Translations under genes and position numbers: made by a program
Notes under the pieces: generated by a model
What the model was told of the DNA's origin: nothing
The model's input: only the letters and a program-made list of their open reading frames with translations
Database searches by the model: none
Shown here: in pieces, positions 29,238 through 42,300 of the stretch
How positions within the stretch are numbered: the stretch's first letter is position 1
Layout: the number at the start of each line of letters is the position of its first letter
From: Hymenolepis diminuta
Lineage: Eukaryota; Platyhelminthes; Cestoda; Cyclophyllidea; Hymenolepididae
Assembly: GCA_900708905.1 (NCBI GenBank)
Contig: CAADRB010000004.1
Coordinates: 1,090,740 to 1,154,739, forward strand
Direction: 5' to 3'
Length of the DNA: 64,000 nucleotides

Positions 29238-31908
29238 CTAGGTTGCCGAGGAAGCAGCAGCACCAATGGAGGAACTCAAACGGGTTAACTCGTTGCCCAC
29301 TTGATAGGAAGCCAGTTTATTCCAATCCATCTTGTCGCGGGACATTGGCAACTGACGACGTAAGGCTTTCACGGATTTGGTGGACATATCGTCCAGGCTC
29401 TTTCCAATTGCAGTCTACAATGAACGAAAGCAGAGAAATATCAATAGATATTCATTCTTGAATGTGATAGGAGTCATCATAATTTCAGAACATATGTTCA
29501 TATTTTCCTATTTTGAACAGCGGTCTAAGAATAGTTGGACGATATGAATTCGAAATTCATCGGTGCTCATCAACACAGGATGATAAAGGCGTATTTTTCC
29601 TCTATTCAACAGAATTTCCTTAAATATAGTACTCCATTTGCAAAGAGAAGCCGAAGGAATTAACAAACTGTGTGAACAATCAATTGAATGCGGTATAGTA
29701 AAGAGAACATCTTCATAAATAGATTTCTTATACATTGATACTATTAACAGACATATTCCATGGTGAGACGAAAATACATGGGAAATAATGGGCGAATGCT
29801 ATTAGTTCAACTATAAGGGTTTCAAACCCATTAACACGTTTAATGATTAAAATACTGATGTGGTTTTATGGCAAAGGCGTAAATGATTTCAAAACCAGAA
29901 GAAGCATATTCGAAACACCAATGCACATACACCGTTTAGAATAAACAATCGAACTTGTTAATACTACATAGCAGAGGCAAGAGAGGATGGACATTTCTTA
30001 ACAAAAATTTAAATCTCCCAAGTTAAGTACCAGAATTTACGAGTAGTATACAATTTACGAGTAGTGCTGGAAGATACTTTGATTATCTGAAGTAGAAATC
30101 ATTGATAAACTCGAAACGTTCTCATTCATCTTTAGATTCAGACAAGAGACACCATCCTTAAGTATTAAATTAAATTTCTCAAGGAGGACCATCACAAACT
30201 GAACAGAAACGCCACCCAGGCATTTTTGCGTAGTCGTCAAACAGTTCAATTCAACTTGTACTAGTTAGTAAATAGGGAGAAATAAAACGAAGAAACGGAT
30301 GTCTTTTAATAGCAAAATATTTATATAGAGATATTATTAACAGTCCTAAATCCATTTTATTTTTTAAGCACTTAGTATCGAGCCACTGGTCGTTTTATTA
30401 AGTAATTAATCCGTACTGAAAATGACCAAAGAGGTCTTATACTTCAACTTAACATATTAAAACTGGAAGATGCAATTTTAATGTATGGTTTTGTATATCG
30501 TTGATCGAAAGCCACCGTCAACAGTAAACCAAACAACATTTCTTGGCACTAGGTAGAAATGTTCAAATCTATATTTGAGTCAACAAATAAAGCAACGCAG
30601 AACGTATCAAAAAGGAACAAAGATCAACATTTAAATAAATCACAAACCCTAATGCAACATGGAAAACAAGAAAGTAGTGATCGATACGTGCGGTAGAAGA
30701 ACACAAGTGGAATAATAAATAAGAACATGTGGATACGCATGAACACGCAAAAAAAGAAATGATCAGCACAGGCTTGTGGCGAACCTATTTCAAATCACAC
30801 AAATACACCTACATAGAGAAACTCTAAATATGATTATTAAGAAGCAACCAGGGCTTCCTGTGATATTATCTACAGAACTAGATAAAAACAGGCACAAACC
30901 TGATAATTAGCATCACAAAGGGTAATTTTCTTGCACAGGTCTTGACCCAGCGATTCCGGTGACTTCGCTTCCACATCAAATTCAAAAGTTTTGGAGGAGA
31001 GAAGCTGAACGTTCCCTTCTTCAAACATATGAGTCTACAACAAAGCAAATTATGAACAAAAGGACAAAAGAGTTTAGGAGAGACAAAAGTGCGAACCTGA
31101 ATTCGAATTTCACCAGAAACTTTACAAGTGCCACCTTTAATTTCGCCAGGCACATTCACAGTCCATCGAGATCTCCAACGACCTGATCTATAAAAAATAA
31201 AAAACGTAAATGAATTTCAGAAAAGAAACAATGGTAAAAAAAGTCAAAATATAGATTTCGTACAGTCTGGTTTTCTGAAAGCTTGATTCAATGAAAATAA
31301 CGATACAGTTAGTTTTAGATTTGCAAGGAGCGAATACGGAGACGGCACCATGAGGGAAATTTTGGCCCATATAATGAGTTAGAGCCTCTTCGATTGCCAA
31401 TCTCCAGGGTTCTAATTTGACACTTCCGCCATCTCCATCATCCGGAGGAAGTGGGGAAACGTCGTCAACGACGTGAGTGAAAACATCAAGTCTGAAGGAT
31501 TGGTGTAATCTTGGACAAAGAAATTTGCCACCACCAAGGTCTCCATCTTCAGTAACAAGTGTATTCATTGAGCTTCCGGGTAGGGTGACTTGAATAGTTT
31601 GTTCCTTGGCATAAGTCAGAAGAGCACTACATTCATTAAGCATTAAATTTTAATAAAACCTTAGAATTTTCTTTTCGATCGCAGGATTATCACCGACAAG
31701 AACTTTAACATCTAAGAGGAATTTTATAAACAATAAGTCGAGCGGTACCCTTAACTACTTCTTTAGTCTGCTTGGGCGGAGCGAGCAAAACAAGGCTTGC
31801 GCCTAATTCGGCCTATACAATTAACAGGAAAATTTGAAAATTGTTACGTGAAAACGAATACTAACTATAATAACGTACCCTATCATCCGCGGAAATCTTA
31901 TCAACCAT
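29238..31908 (-). CDS. CAPZA: F-actin-capping protein subunit alpha, complete
   Basis: The alpha subunit pairs with CAPZB to cap actin filament barbed ends. Minus-strand exons: 31879-31908 (ATG), 31749-31812, 31660-31711, 31264-31626, 31097-31187, 30900-31034 and 29238-29414 (TAG). Phases 0,1,2,2,0,0 all join. The product is about 303 residues, slightly above the usual 286. Diagnostic segments are TEDGDLGGGKFLCPR, GRWRSRWTVNVPGE, MFEEGNVQLLSSK and, at the C-terminus, KALRRQLPMSRDKMDWNKLA, which is nearly the family consensus for the actin-binding tail. The tail beyond this is longer and Ala/Ser-rich (SSSIGAAASSAT). Two donors are weaker than consensus (GTTCGC at 31096 and GTTTGT at 30899). 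The last intron (1.5 kb) is the only large one. Confidence 0.95.
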
Positions 31909-34900
31909 TTTTGCGCTCTAAACAGGCGGGCGCAATACGATCGCTCATAACAATACTTTGTTTTATTTTCATGTGAAGTCAGTAAGTAACAGGGTATGAG
32001 CTGAACCATCTTCAGCTTTAATGAATTTTATTTTTAAGGGAAGTCTTAAAGTAACTTTGATACAATTAATCTGTTTTATAATTATAAACCCAATATTTGG
32101 GGTTCATTTTTCTAGAATTATTAAAGCTAAGTATTATGATTAAATAATGCAGTTAGAGTATATTTTGTACTGTTTGTCCTATTGTACTAACTAACAGTAA
32201 ATTTTAATTTACTTAACTATGTTTAACGGTTTTATATATTATTATTATCAAGTATTGAGTGAATTTTACAGCCTATGTAAAAACATTCGTTACACCTTGC
32301 TGCCAATGTTTAATGTTAACAGTTTGAAAGAAATATTCTGACTTCTTGTTAAATTTTTTGTAAATTTTTCGAATTCAGTAAATGTACCATAACAAAATAT
32401 GGAAAAGTGGTATTTGAGAAATAAAAAAAATAATCATTAATCCTTGAATCATTTCATTGAAAACTTTTATAAGGGGCATTTTTATTTTTTGTTTGGAAGA
32501 ATATTGTATGTCACAATACCGTATTAGTATCAACAGGCGTACACACGAGAGTCCATTTTTCTTAACTTACCTGTCTCGTTCTCGAATGAAAAAAGAAGCT
32601 CTGTACAACCCCTAAACAACTCTAACGACTTCTATTTAGTTCAGATTTTCATGCGGTCTCGGTCCTTCCAAGATACGCTACATTAATTCTCGGTGTAACA
32701 AATTTTGCAATTGTTCTCTAAATTGAAGTTCTGGGAACGAGATTGTACTACACACTTAACTTTAGGAATTACTATACAACTGGGTTTAGATGACGATGTG
32801 AAGAGCATTATACATTCTAAGCAAATGTGTTCGCTTTTTACAGGTTTCTCGTATTAAGGGTAAAGAATCTATTTTTTTATCTTTACTGATTTATGATTGC
32901 ATATGCAAATATAATGCCATTGGTATATGGGAGGTAATATTAATGCAGAGTAATAATATCTGTTTATTTATTTTTACCCTGATTTACACCTCAGCTTTTA
33001 TGATTCTGTTAGAAGTGACATTATTATCCATTGGAAACGTCAGCTCCACATTCGCACATATAAGTAATCATAGCAGTGCTCTAGTGACTGTGGTTATGAC
33101 TTATTTTGCAAAACGATTTAGAGTAGTTAAATTAAGATCTTTCTCTGGACATGGGAAAGGAACTTTATTCATAATTTTGGATATGCTTTTCTCTTTTTAA
33201 CCATAAGATCAAGAAAAGTGTATGATAAACGGACAGAACATCATGATTCAGCCAATCTTCGAGCATCCATTTTCTTTTAAACTTGACCTAACCCAAGGTC
33301 TTCGATGAGTGTATAAAAAACGTAGGCAATACCAGGATTATTAATTCCAGGACTGGTTATCATTACTATTCCGATTGCAGACATCATTGGGCGAGATTGT
33401 TCTGCATTTTTCCAAGCATTCATTACTACGACCAATTTGTATGCTAACTTCATTCTTGGCAAATGTTATAATCAACGATCATTAACCCATAATTAATTAT
33501 GCACTAGTTTTCTTTCTTAAACCTCTGGCCCCGGAGGAGCCTCTTGAATCAAGGCACCCTCTAATTCAGAGATTTCATTTGATGAAAAGATAATCTCGGT
33601 TCATATAATAGCAGGAAGTTCTTTATTCCTAAGTGGGCATTATTCCCATCTATTATTTTGATGGCATTTTTCTTATCTCCTAAAGACACAGCTTTCTTAA
33701 TACCCTAATGAGAAAATTTCTGAAAGCTTATCTATTTGGGGTTGTTAATTTAAGAAATGTATATATGTAACATTTCATGATTACACAATCTCTCCTTTTG
33801 ACTATACTTCATTTTGAAAGCTTATGTGATCAAAAATTGGTTTCGTTTTTATGTAAAATCGAAATAAGACAAATTTACCTATAAATTATAGTTTCACAAT
33901 GAAATTAGGGGATATTAAGTGATCATCTGTTTACATCACTGTCTTTACCGTCCGGTCTGTGAGAGCGGCATCTTTTATAGGAATTAAAGTTAACTTAATT
34001 ATCACCAGCCTCTTCTACAAGGGATCGAGGTAGGTTTGAAGTACGCATATAATAATTCATAAGTTTTCTCATCCAAATTTTCACTCAAAGACTCAAAATG
34101 ACAAAAAAACCAGACAACCCTGCTCACTTTAACTCTTTCATCTGTTTATCACAACCCCAGTTGTCCTCATTCAGCATTGACCCTTTTCTCCAGTCTTCCA
34201 ATCCCCAATGCCTACTCCTTTCTTCCTTACTCTCTCTCTTTCCACTATCTTTTTTCGACACACATTTGTCCAACCCACCTCTTGGTCTTCTCGATCAAGA
34301 AAGGCTCTCATACCTTTTTAACCTTGAAAATAATTAGCCCTAAGTGGGAACATCTAGCCTAATTTGATCTAACATCCCAAAGTAGCTTTACTAAAGAAAT
34401 TTGTGCTATGTTGGATCTATTCTCCGGTATAATATGTACTGAGTGGTGTCAACCTTCACTGTTGAGATCATTAATCAGCACTAATTGATAAGGGCCTAGA
34501 AATTTCCTAAATCTCTCTGAACTCCTAAAATAGGTGTAGTAATAACTTTACCGAAACATTTGTATATTTTGTTTATTTTATTAGCCCATTAAAATAAGAA
34601 GCAGCATCCAGTTTTAAAATAATTTGCACGATTTTTAGGAATATAATAAACGATGAGGATGAGGTTAGCGTAACATTCGATGAGCAAAAGTTTATGAAAG
34701 AGGAAAGTACTCTGGTCTGGGCAGATATATCCGGTCGCTAAAATTTCAAAAATAAAAGAGAAAGCTTGTGTGGAATTTTGTTAAACAGATTAATAATGCG
34801 ATTTTTAACTATACTAGATTCATACTACCAGAATCGAAAATGTAATGTCAACTAAGCTAGCGGTTATCTCACATGGGCACCAGGAGATTACAATTCTAAC

Positions 34901-35839
34901 GAATAGGGCTGAAACTTATTACAATGGTAATAAAATTATAAAATTACTGAACAGAAAGTGTACACGCAACTTCCAGAGACGTATAAACTGAGATTAGATT
35001 AGAATAACACGCAATCTTCTATATAACAGAAATAAAGTTGGGAACCATACATAGATACCTCATTCTCTGCTTCACAATCGTCCTAAGATGCTTCTGCATT
35101 TTATCTAAAAGAAATGGCCAGACTTACTTTAGCGAATAATTTTTAGGATTGTCATCTCTTGTAAGCATTAGAGAGTGAGTATATCATATATTTCTACGGA
35201 AAAAATAATCGTTGTTTCTGTTATAAACGGACATAGATGCTTCACAAGCAGCCATTACGTATTGAGAAATTCTCATATTGGGAAATTGTTGACAACTACT
35301 ACAAGTGCTCACTACTGTGTATATTCCGTAAACTTTTCATACTAAATCTGGTGTGACCTTCCGGGCATCTCTATTCTGTTCTAATTGATTTATTACTTTG
35401 GTCGACATAGCAGTTCTCATTTTTGCATCGGTTGTCATTTACTTGCTTAAACAGTTTTATGCCTTCCGCTAATATCGATACTAGTTTAAAAAATGTTCAC
35501 TTATATAAAAAAATAAAAGAACACTCTATCCTTGGAAATAATTTTCGAACCTCTCTAAGAAAGGAATCCGCGAAAAATAGTTGATTTTAGGAGAAACTGT
35601 AGACGGAATGAAGAGTCATATATAACTGCTATATGAGGAAACTTTATTATAGAATTTAAGAATTTATCCCACTCGTAACTTTTAACCAATATATTGAGAA
35701 ATTATATTCAAAAATGAGAAAAGTAGGTATCTCAGATTAATGATCGTTTTAATTTCACTATTACCTTTTGCCTCGCAATCCCCCTCGAAATCAGAAGATG
35801 TAGAATAAGCCGCTATGATGAGTTAGAATAATCCCTCAC

Positions 35840-35975
35840 TAGCCAGAAGAAGAACTAATCAGTGCCCGCGGACCTGTGGATACCATCGAGAGACTCAAAT
35901 AAGCGCTAACGACACATGACCTGCGTGCTCCCTTCTTTCTTCCGGTATTTACGCGCGGTCACATCTAATGCATTA
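35840..35975 (+). repeat. Dispersed repeat, second copy of the 2157-2315 family
   Basis: CCAGAAGAAG, CGCGGACCTGTGGATACCAT and GTGCTCCCTTCTTTCT occur in the same order and spacing as in the palindrome arm. Confidence 0.6.
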
Positions 35976-36922
35976 CAATGTGCACCTATTCTCGACTAAG
36001 CTGCAATTCTATTTGGCCTACTTGCAGTAGTGACTAATGTTATGAAGCATTCCCAAGCAGATCTCCAGATAAAGGTCTCTGGCCTAGACATTGTTGTCTC
36101 ACACATGAGGGACCGGTTCCGCAAGCGTGTTCTCTTTATCTAAGTTTAAAGTCTTGGATGCCTAAGTCCACGACAAAATATGTGGCCCTTTTATTTCCCA
36201 TTAAGCCAGAAAATGAGGAGTTTAGAAGATGAAGATTAAGAAAATCGGAAACTTAGCTTGGTCTTTGGAAAATGGAGTTTTAAATTCAGCTGTTCTTACT
36301 ACCTTAGAACATGGTTGAATAATGTAGCATTGTCATTATCAGGACTTATACAGGCACTAATGCTGTAGAGGATCTAAGTTGATACTAATTTTGTCCAGGT
36401 CATCACGGATATACTTACCTAGATTTTGAAATAACATGACTTTTATTGCACTAAGTGATAGGAAGTGAAGAGAATATTTTCGGTACAACTTAACAAATTT
36501 CACGGGTCTCAACTCTAGTACATTGGATTATTGATTATTAGAGTTCTACGCTTGCGTCCGGAAATGCAATTTCACTACTGCTGCGATTAATGGATAACCA
36601 TGCAGCAAATCACACAATCCAAGGTGTCCTCAAATCCTAATATTTATACTGAAGGGGGTTATTGTTGTGTTACGAGACTTACTGCTCATTAAACGTATCT
36701 TATCCTAACTGTAGCTTCTAATATTTTAATTATTAATAGAGTAAACTCTAGTGAGCTCCTCTATGTTAAAATAATGCAAATCAGTATCATCTCCCTATCT
36801 TGGACATTGGAAGAATAATAATGAATAACCACCAAAAATAGAAATAAATGCATACGTTTTAGAGTCCAGAGGGTTGAAATTTGAATTTGTGAAATAAAGC
36901 AGTGAGGCAACAGGTAAATAGC

Positions 36923-36970
36923 GTAAAACCCAGAATTTAAAAGTCGAATGGAGTAAGACTCTCGATATTA
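36923..36970 (+). repeat. Short dispersed repeat, intergenic copy
   Basis: Same core as 4302-4348: GTAAAACCCAGAATTTAAAA, then GAATGGAGTAAGACTC. Confidence 0.5.
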
Positions 36971-39119
36971 AATGTAGGTGAAAGTAAATAGCCCCGGCCA
37001 ACCGGGTTAATTGTGGAGAGGCAGCTTAAATTGATATTAAAGCAAAATGAAGTTAATAGAAAAACAACTTTCCATTTTAACAATTGCTTTCTGGTTTTAT
37101 TATCTAGGGATGCACACCCATTGTTACAAACGTGTTAATTATTAATAAATTCTTGGTTGTAAAATAATAATAAGGCGTCAACAATAGTTACTACTCAGCG
37201 AGTGAAAGAGTTAGCTTCCATTAGCAGTACTAATAACATTTTAAATATGAGTTCTGCATGAAGTATTTTGAATGGATATTTTTGTGATATTCGAGGTGAA
37301 AATCAGTTTGAGTTGTAAACGTCCAACAGGTGAAAATACGAACATATGTAGCAAGACCACTGAAGAAAGGCATTTTGGAACCGTTCTAACGAGAAACTCG
37401 CATTCTGTAAATCCTCTTCTTGACCATCAATATCACTAAATGGGCACCTATGGCCTCTGAATTGGAAAACGTGCACGTTTACTACTGTCCTAACGTTCCC
37501 TCCATTCGCAGCCATTTTACTAATGCTGATCTTCCGCACCTTTATTATAAGCAGCAAATCTAAACGAATTTTTCTTCTGTCATCGTCAACGTTTTACCAT
37601 CCATATGTAAGTTATCCAATTTACCTAGCATTCAAAATGTGTCTACTATTGGCTCCCTGATCTATACATTATATCATCAATCTATGACACCTAACCATAA
37701 ACTCTTCTTATCTGTGGTAGGGTAAATTATTTTGAACTTTAACGATATCTCTAAGAAATTCCATTTATGAATATTGTACACGTCTAAGTTCGAAAAGCGT
37801 TTGACATATTATATTGATTGGCCTTCATTCAATCTTAGCCATTGGATTTAGTATCTATTAATATTAGAGTGTCTAGCTAAACTTTATGTTTTAATTTTCA
37901 AACTGCTCTCATTTATGTTTATTTCACTTGATCCGCCGAATTCTGTTGGTTTGCATCCAACAGTGTTTCCCCCAATACTATCCTGACAAGTTGTACTATA
38001 CAAATACAATCACTCAAATGTTATCCACGTGAAAACAACCACACACAACTGAATGTTAAGATGATATAAAACGAAGGGAACAAATCTTATTAAATTTAAA
38101 CCCTAAGCCAATTAAAAAGGAGCAGTTTTGATAGAAAAACATAGTTCCATTTTCTACTAATTGCATAGCTAAATCTCTTATTATACTGGACTCATTGACA
38201 GACATCAGTAAAGGTTAGCTATCTGTTAAAGACAGCCCCAATCTTGGTTACCTTCCCCAATCATCAACTTTGGGTACTCTTGCGGCTGGTAATCAAGCGG
38301 CTCTAGAATGGGATTTAGGCCTTCCAGGCTTTATGTTTAGTTACTTACTTTTGTGAACACCACAGTTAGTAGTAGAGAGATCAAATCATGGGTAGCAACA
38401 AACCTCTGAGAAACTCGATTTCACAACCATTTGGCTTTTCCATTCAATGAAGTGCACAAATTTTCATTGAGTCTGTTACATCTAACGTGGCAGATCTGTA
38501 CCAGCCCTATTATCAATTAAAAATTATTGCCAAAAGAGTGGGTATCCAAATCACAGAAAATGTACAGACTAATTTCCAAAATGTGCATTTACTCAAATTC
38601 CCACTCGCAATTCAAATCAATAGGCTTTATTTAAATTGAAAACAACAAATCAGATTTTTGCTGCAACAGAACAAAGGCGAAAACAGAGAGTTAGGTATGT
38701 TCTTCTCCATCCCCCACCGCATATCATTTGAGAGCATCATAAGAGGAATAAGAAATTGACAGAAAGCAAGAAAGTAGCAGCAGCGTCAGTCTACGTTCAT
38801 TTACAATGCAATACACACATACACAGAAGTAAGCCGTTAAATACACAAACATTTCCGAGTTTAACTGTGTACAAATAAAAGGAAAAAAAGGTATCTTAAA
38901 TTATTGTTAATGGACACGCAAGTCTAAGTCCAAAATCACATTGAGAGAAAGAAGGGAGCTCGTGTTTTAATACTGCTCAATTCAGGTGGAAAATTGTTGT
39001 CTGTTGTTTGCAGGGAATGGCTTAATCACCCACTGAAGTAATGAGGAGAAAGAGAAAAATAAATAGAAACTTCCTAAATTTGGAAGATATCAACGGTAAA
39101 CGCTCAACTCAGTGGGTAA

Positions 39120-39125
39120 TTTATT
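39120..39125 (-). terminator. SCRIB: Polyadenylation signal AATAAA of the Scribble gene
   Basis: Canonical hexamer on the minus strand about 95 nt after the stop. Confidence 0.5.
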
Positions 39126-39216
39126 GACTTTTAAAATTGACTACTTACAAATGCGCGAAAAAAAGAAATGAAATAAAGAACGAGCAGAGATAAGTGTGTT
39201 GGTACTTGTTGAGGTA

Positions 39217-39318
39217 TCAGTGAGCCATTTCAAAGAACCGCATTCGATCTTTGAAGGAAGGTAGAGTTTCAATCGGTGGGGACAGTTCTTTCTGTGGTTT
39301 CACGGTCGGTAAAGTCTC
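39217..39318 (-). CDS. SCRIB: Scribble last exon
   Basis: ETLPTVKPQKELSPPIETLP, then SFKDRMRFFEMAH and TGA. The SF-R-FFE motif is conserved in Scribble tails. Confidence 0.85.
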   Translation of the reverse strand, partial: ETLPTVKPQKELSPPIETLPSFKDRMRFFEMAH

Positions 39319-42300
39319 CTGTTTAAACAAAATCAAAAATCAATTAATTAAAAAACGCGAAAAACGAAACATTTTCCATCATAACAAACGCATGCTAATT
39401 GTGCGATGAATGAGAGAACGGAACAATAAATGGGGTAAATAAGAATGTCAGATGTCCAATCTCCCATTCCGGTATCAAAAGTTTACCTTCTGAAGAAGTG
39501 CATATTCGAAACAATTGGTTTAAGTTATCGGTAAAACACAACAAATAAACAACAGTCGCTGACAAAAAATAACCAGGGAAAATCAAGTCCGAATACTACA
39601 ACCTTAACAAACAAACAACGTCACTTCGAAATAACAAACTCTGGTTCTACCTGAACCGTTCCGGTAGATTCATTCGATTCTTTAGCCTCAGAAATAAGTG
39701 GTCCACAGAGTGCCGGACTCCTTTGAAGTTTAATTAGCTGACCGACTACAGGAATAACCGGTTCAACTTTTGCATTATCACTCCATGCATTCGTTTTCAA
39801 GCAATAACCAGCGCGCTTCCAGCTATATAAGTCTACATCGCACGGTTCCAAAGGCATTTCAGAAGAGGTCGAATCCGTCTCACTGATTTTACTACTTTCT
39901 CTATTCGCAAGAACCGGAAATCTTGGAAATCTCAAATCCACACCTTCAGCACGATCTCTATCCGCTTGCCAGCGTCGAATACGTTCTCTAATCATCTTGG
40001 ATATACCTTTCTTCGGCCGAGACATACTTCGAACGTCTATCTCCTTGTATTCGCCCAGTTCAGGATAGGCACCACTTAGATTCGATGTGACCTTAGTTGA
40101 AGGCTGCCCTTCAGTATTAGTTGATGGGTTTGGAGTGCAAACAGATTCTGTAGCTTGGGGTGATTTGTGATGATGGTGATTGCAGGGTACGCATTTTCGG
40201 ATCACAAGAGCATGAAAACATTCTCCAGGGGATTTTTCAACCATGGGGTGAATATTTTCAATGGAGCCAAGATAAGACGGTGTCTTAACAGTAAAGTGAA
40301 ACAGAATGCAAAGTGATAATTTGACATGCATGGGGAGAAGAATCGTGCTGCAGACAAAACAAGACATAGACCCGCTTTCAAACTCAATGCAGTGGGGAGG
40401 GAAAGAAGGGCAAAAACTTACGGAAGTGGGTGTGCTATTTTGATGGAGTGCAAGTGTAGTTAGTGGTATGAGGTGTCTTGTGTTATTGTGTATCAGTATG
40501 AAAGACGTGGAGATACGTACGAAGTGCCTCTCTCCCTCATTACCATTAATCCTGTGGATAAATTCAATAAAATGCAAACAATAGCAGTCATAAAATATCA
40601 AATACCTAGCTTAAGAAAGTTTATGACGTTTGTGCATGCCTGTATAGAGTAACTACTCCTACTTCTTAAAACAGGCAAATCCATTGAAGGAAATGTAAAA
40701 GTTCCAAGTCCATTGGAAAGGCATTTGTGTGGAGAAGATGTTCCCTGGGAAAATTTCGTGGGATTATCCAAACCTTAACTACGATGTCTGTGACCTAGAT
40801 GAGTGTGGCAAACAAGAATTATTAAAGTTATTCCAACACTTATGAAATCTGATCTCTAGAGAAAATATCACCAATTTTTTTCTAGCTATCTACCTCCCTT
40901 ATATTGAACTTTACTCTGTTCAACCCCCTTCAGTAAACTGTCTATAAGATAGGCGTCTCCAATTACAATTATCCACCTCGTATTCCCTATCTTCCTAATG
41001 CCTCATTTGTGGTTAAAATCACAAATGTTAGCAGTTTTGTAAGTTTTCTTTATTCTACGATGGCCACCCGTAAGCTGCAGCTTTCTCAGGAAATTTGTGG
41101 AAGGTCTGCCGTTAATATTTCAATTCAAGCTCTGCAGTATTAGGCTAAGTTGGAAATTCCAAAATTCAGTTTAGTTAGTTAGAAGGAACAGATAAGTTCA
41201 GAGATATGCGCCTACCTTGAGAGACTGGGCACGATCTGATTCCCTGCCGTTGCAATCGATAATTTGGCAAGAAATATTGCTGAAAGTTGGCTGTCTGTGA
41301 GATGAGGCTTTTTCAATTAGATTTGAGGGATCAATTCCATCACAAATAGTCAAGCGCAATTTGCCCTCCTGTGGGTGGATAACCTACAAAAGAATGATTT
41401 AAGAAAATTGTTTTATCAGTATATATAAAATGTTTATTTAAGATAACGATATTATAGCAAAAGAGAATACATGAAAATTATGTTAGTCCTTTTAAGAACC
41501 TTAATTTACCTAACTCAACTGCTTCCAAGTGTTTATGAATCGCCATAACTTCTAGCTTTTAACCTAAAAAAAATTGATCTGGCCTATTAGGCGCACTAGT
41601 GGCGTAGTGGTCAACATGCACTTCTGCCAAGTCAGAGATCACGAGATCAATGCCTATTGGTGCATATGCGGTGGTGTGGTGGATGACTAGCCGCCCTAGT
41701 TAATTTTGGTCATCAATAGGAGTGGTAGAATGCGAATTTTTTATGAGAGAGGCTCCAGGATACCTTCTACCCCAAGTCAAAAGTTGTCAACCCCTCTAAT
41801 AGGTTTGAGAAACAAATTTGGAATCAATTAAGAGAGAAATGAAGAGGAATTACCTCAGCAATTTCCTGATGTTCCAGACTCATTAACCACTCAAAATTGG
41901 CCACTAAGATCTGGTCCCCGGGTTTCAGTTGTCCATCACGAGCGATTGAACTGCTGGGTGCAATTTGACGCACAAATATACCCTCCTTCGTCTCCTCTGC
42001 TTCTTTATCGAAATTGCCCGACGTGGTAGGAAGCATGGAACGTCGACTTACAAGACTCAAACCAAGTGGTTCACCTTCAGGGCAAGGAATGACAACCTCC
42101 TAAAAGAAGAAAAAATGAAAATAGAGTGGCGAATATGTCACTAGGCGCATACTATTTATACCTAGTTTCAGGAAAGCACCTAGGTCTAGATGTATTGTCT
42201 CCATTCAAAACCTTGAAGTCGGTTATCTATATAATCACTTTGATACAGATAAATATTCTCCTTTGTTCCCTCAATTAATCATAAGCAACGACAACATCAT

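Larger units (their letters stand above)
31909..39216. other. Gene-poor intergenic DNA between capping protein and Scribble
   Basis: It contains repeat copies at 35840-35975 and 36923-36970. No exon is assigned. Two small coding-like minus-strand stretches (33280-33462 and 33525-33600) are recorded among the findings. The CAPZA promoter should lie just above 31908, where the DNA is locally GC-richer (31920-31950). Confidence 0.4.

Noticed and set aside
30055..30249. 64-codon minus-strand frame within the last CAPZA intron
   Set aside because: I tested it as a CAPZA exon; the adjoining exons already join exactly in the family sequence.
33280..33600. Loose resemblance of the two minus-strand stretches to sideroflexin
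   Set aside because: The order on the minus strand is reversed relative to that family, and the similarity is weak, so no name is given.
34098..34362. Overlapping plus-strand frames of 61-79 codons
   Set aside because: Ser/Leu/Phe/Pro-rich translation of pyrimidine-rich DNA; no exon borders or similarity.
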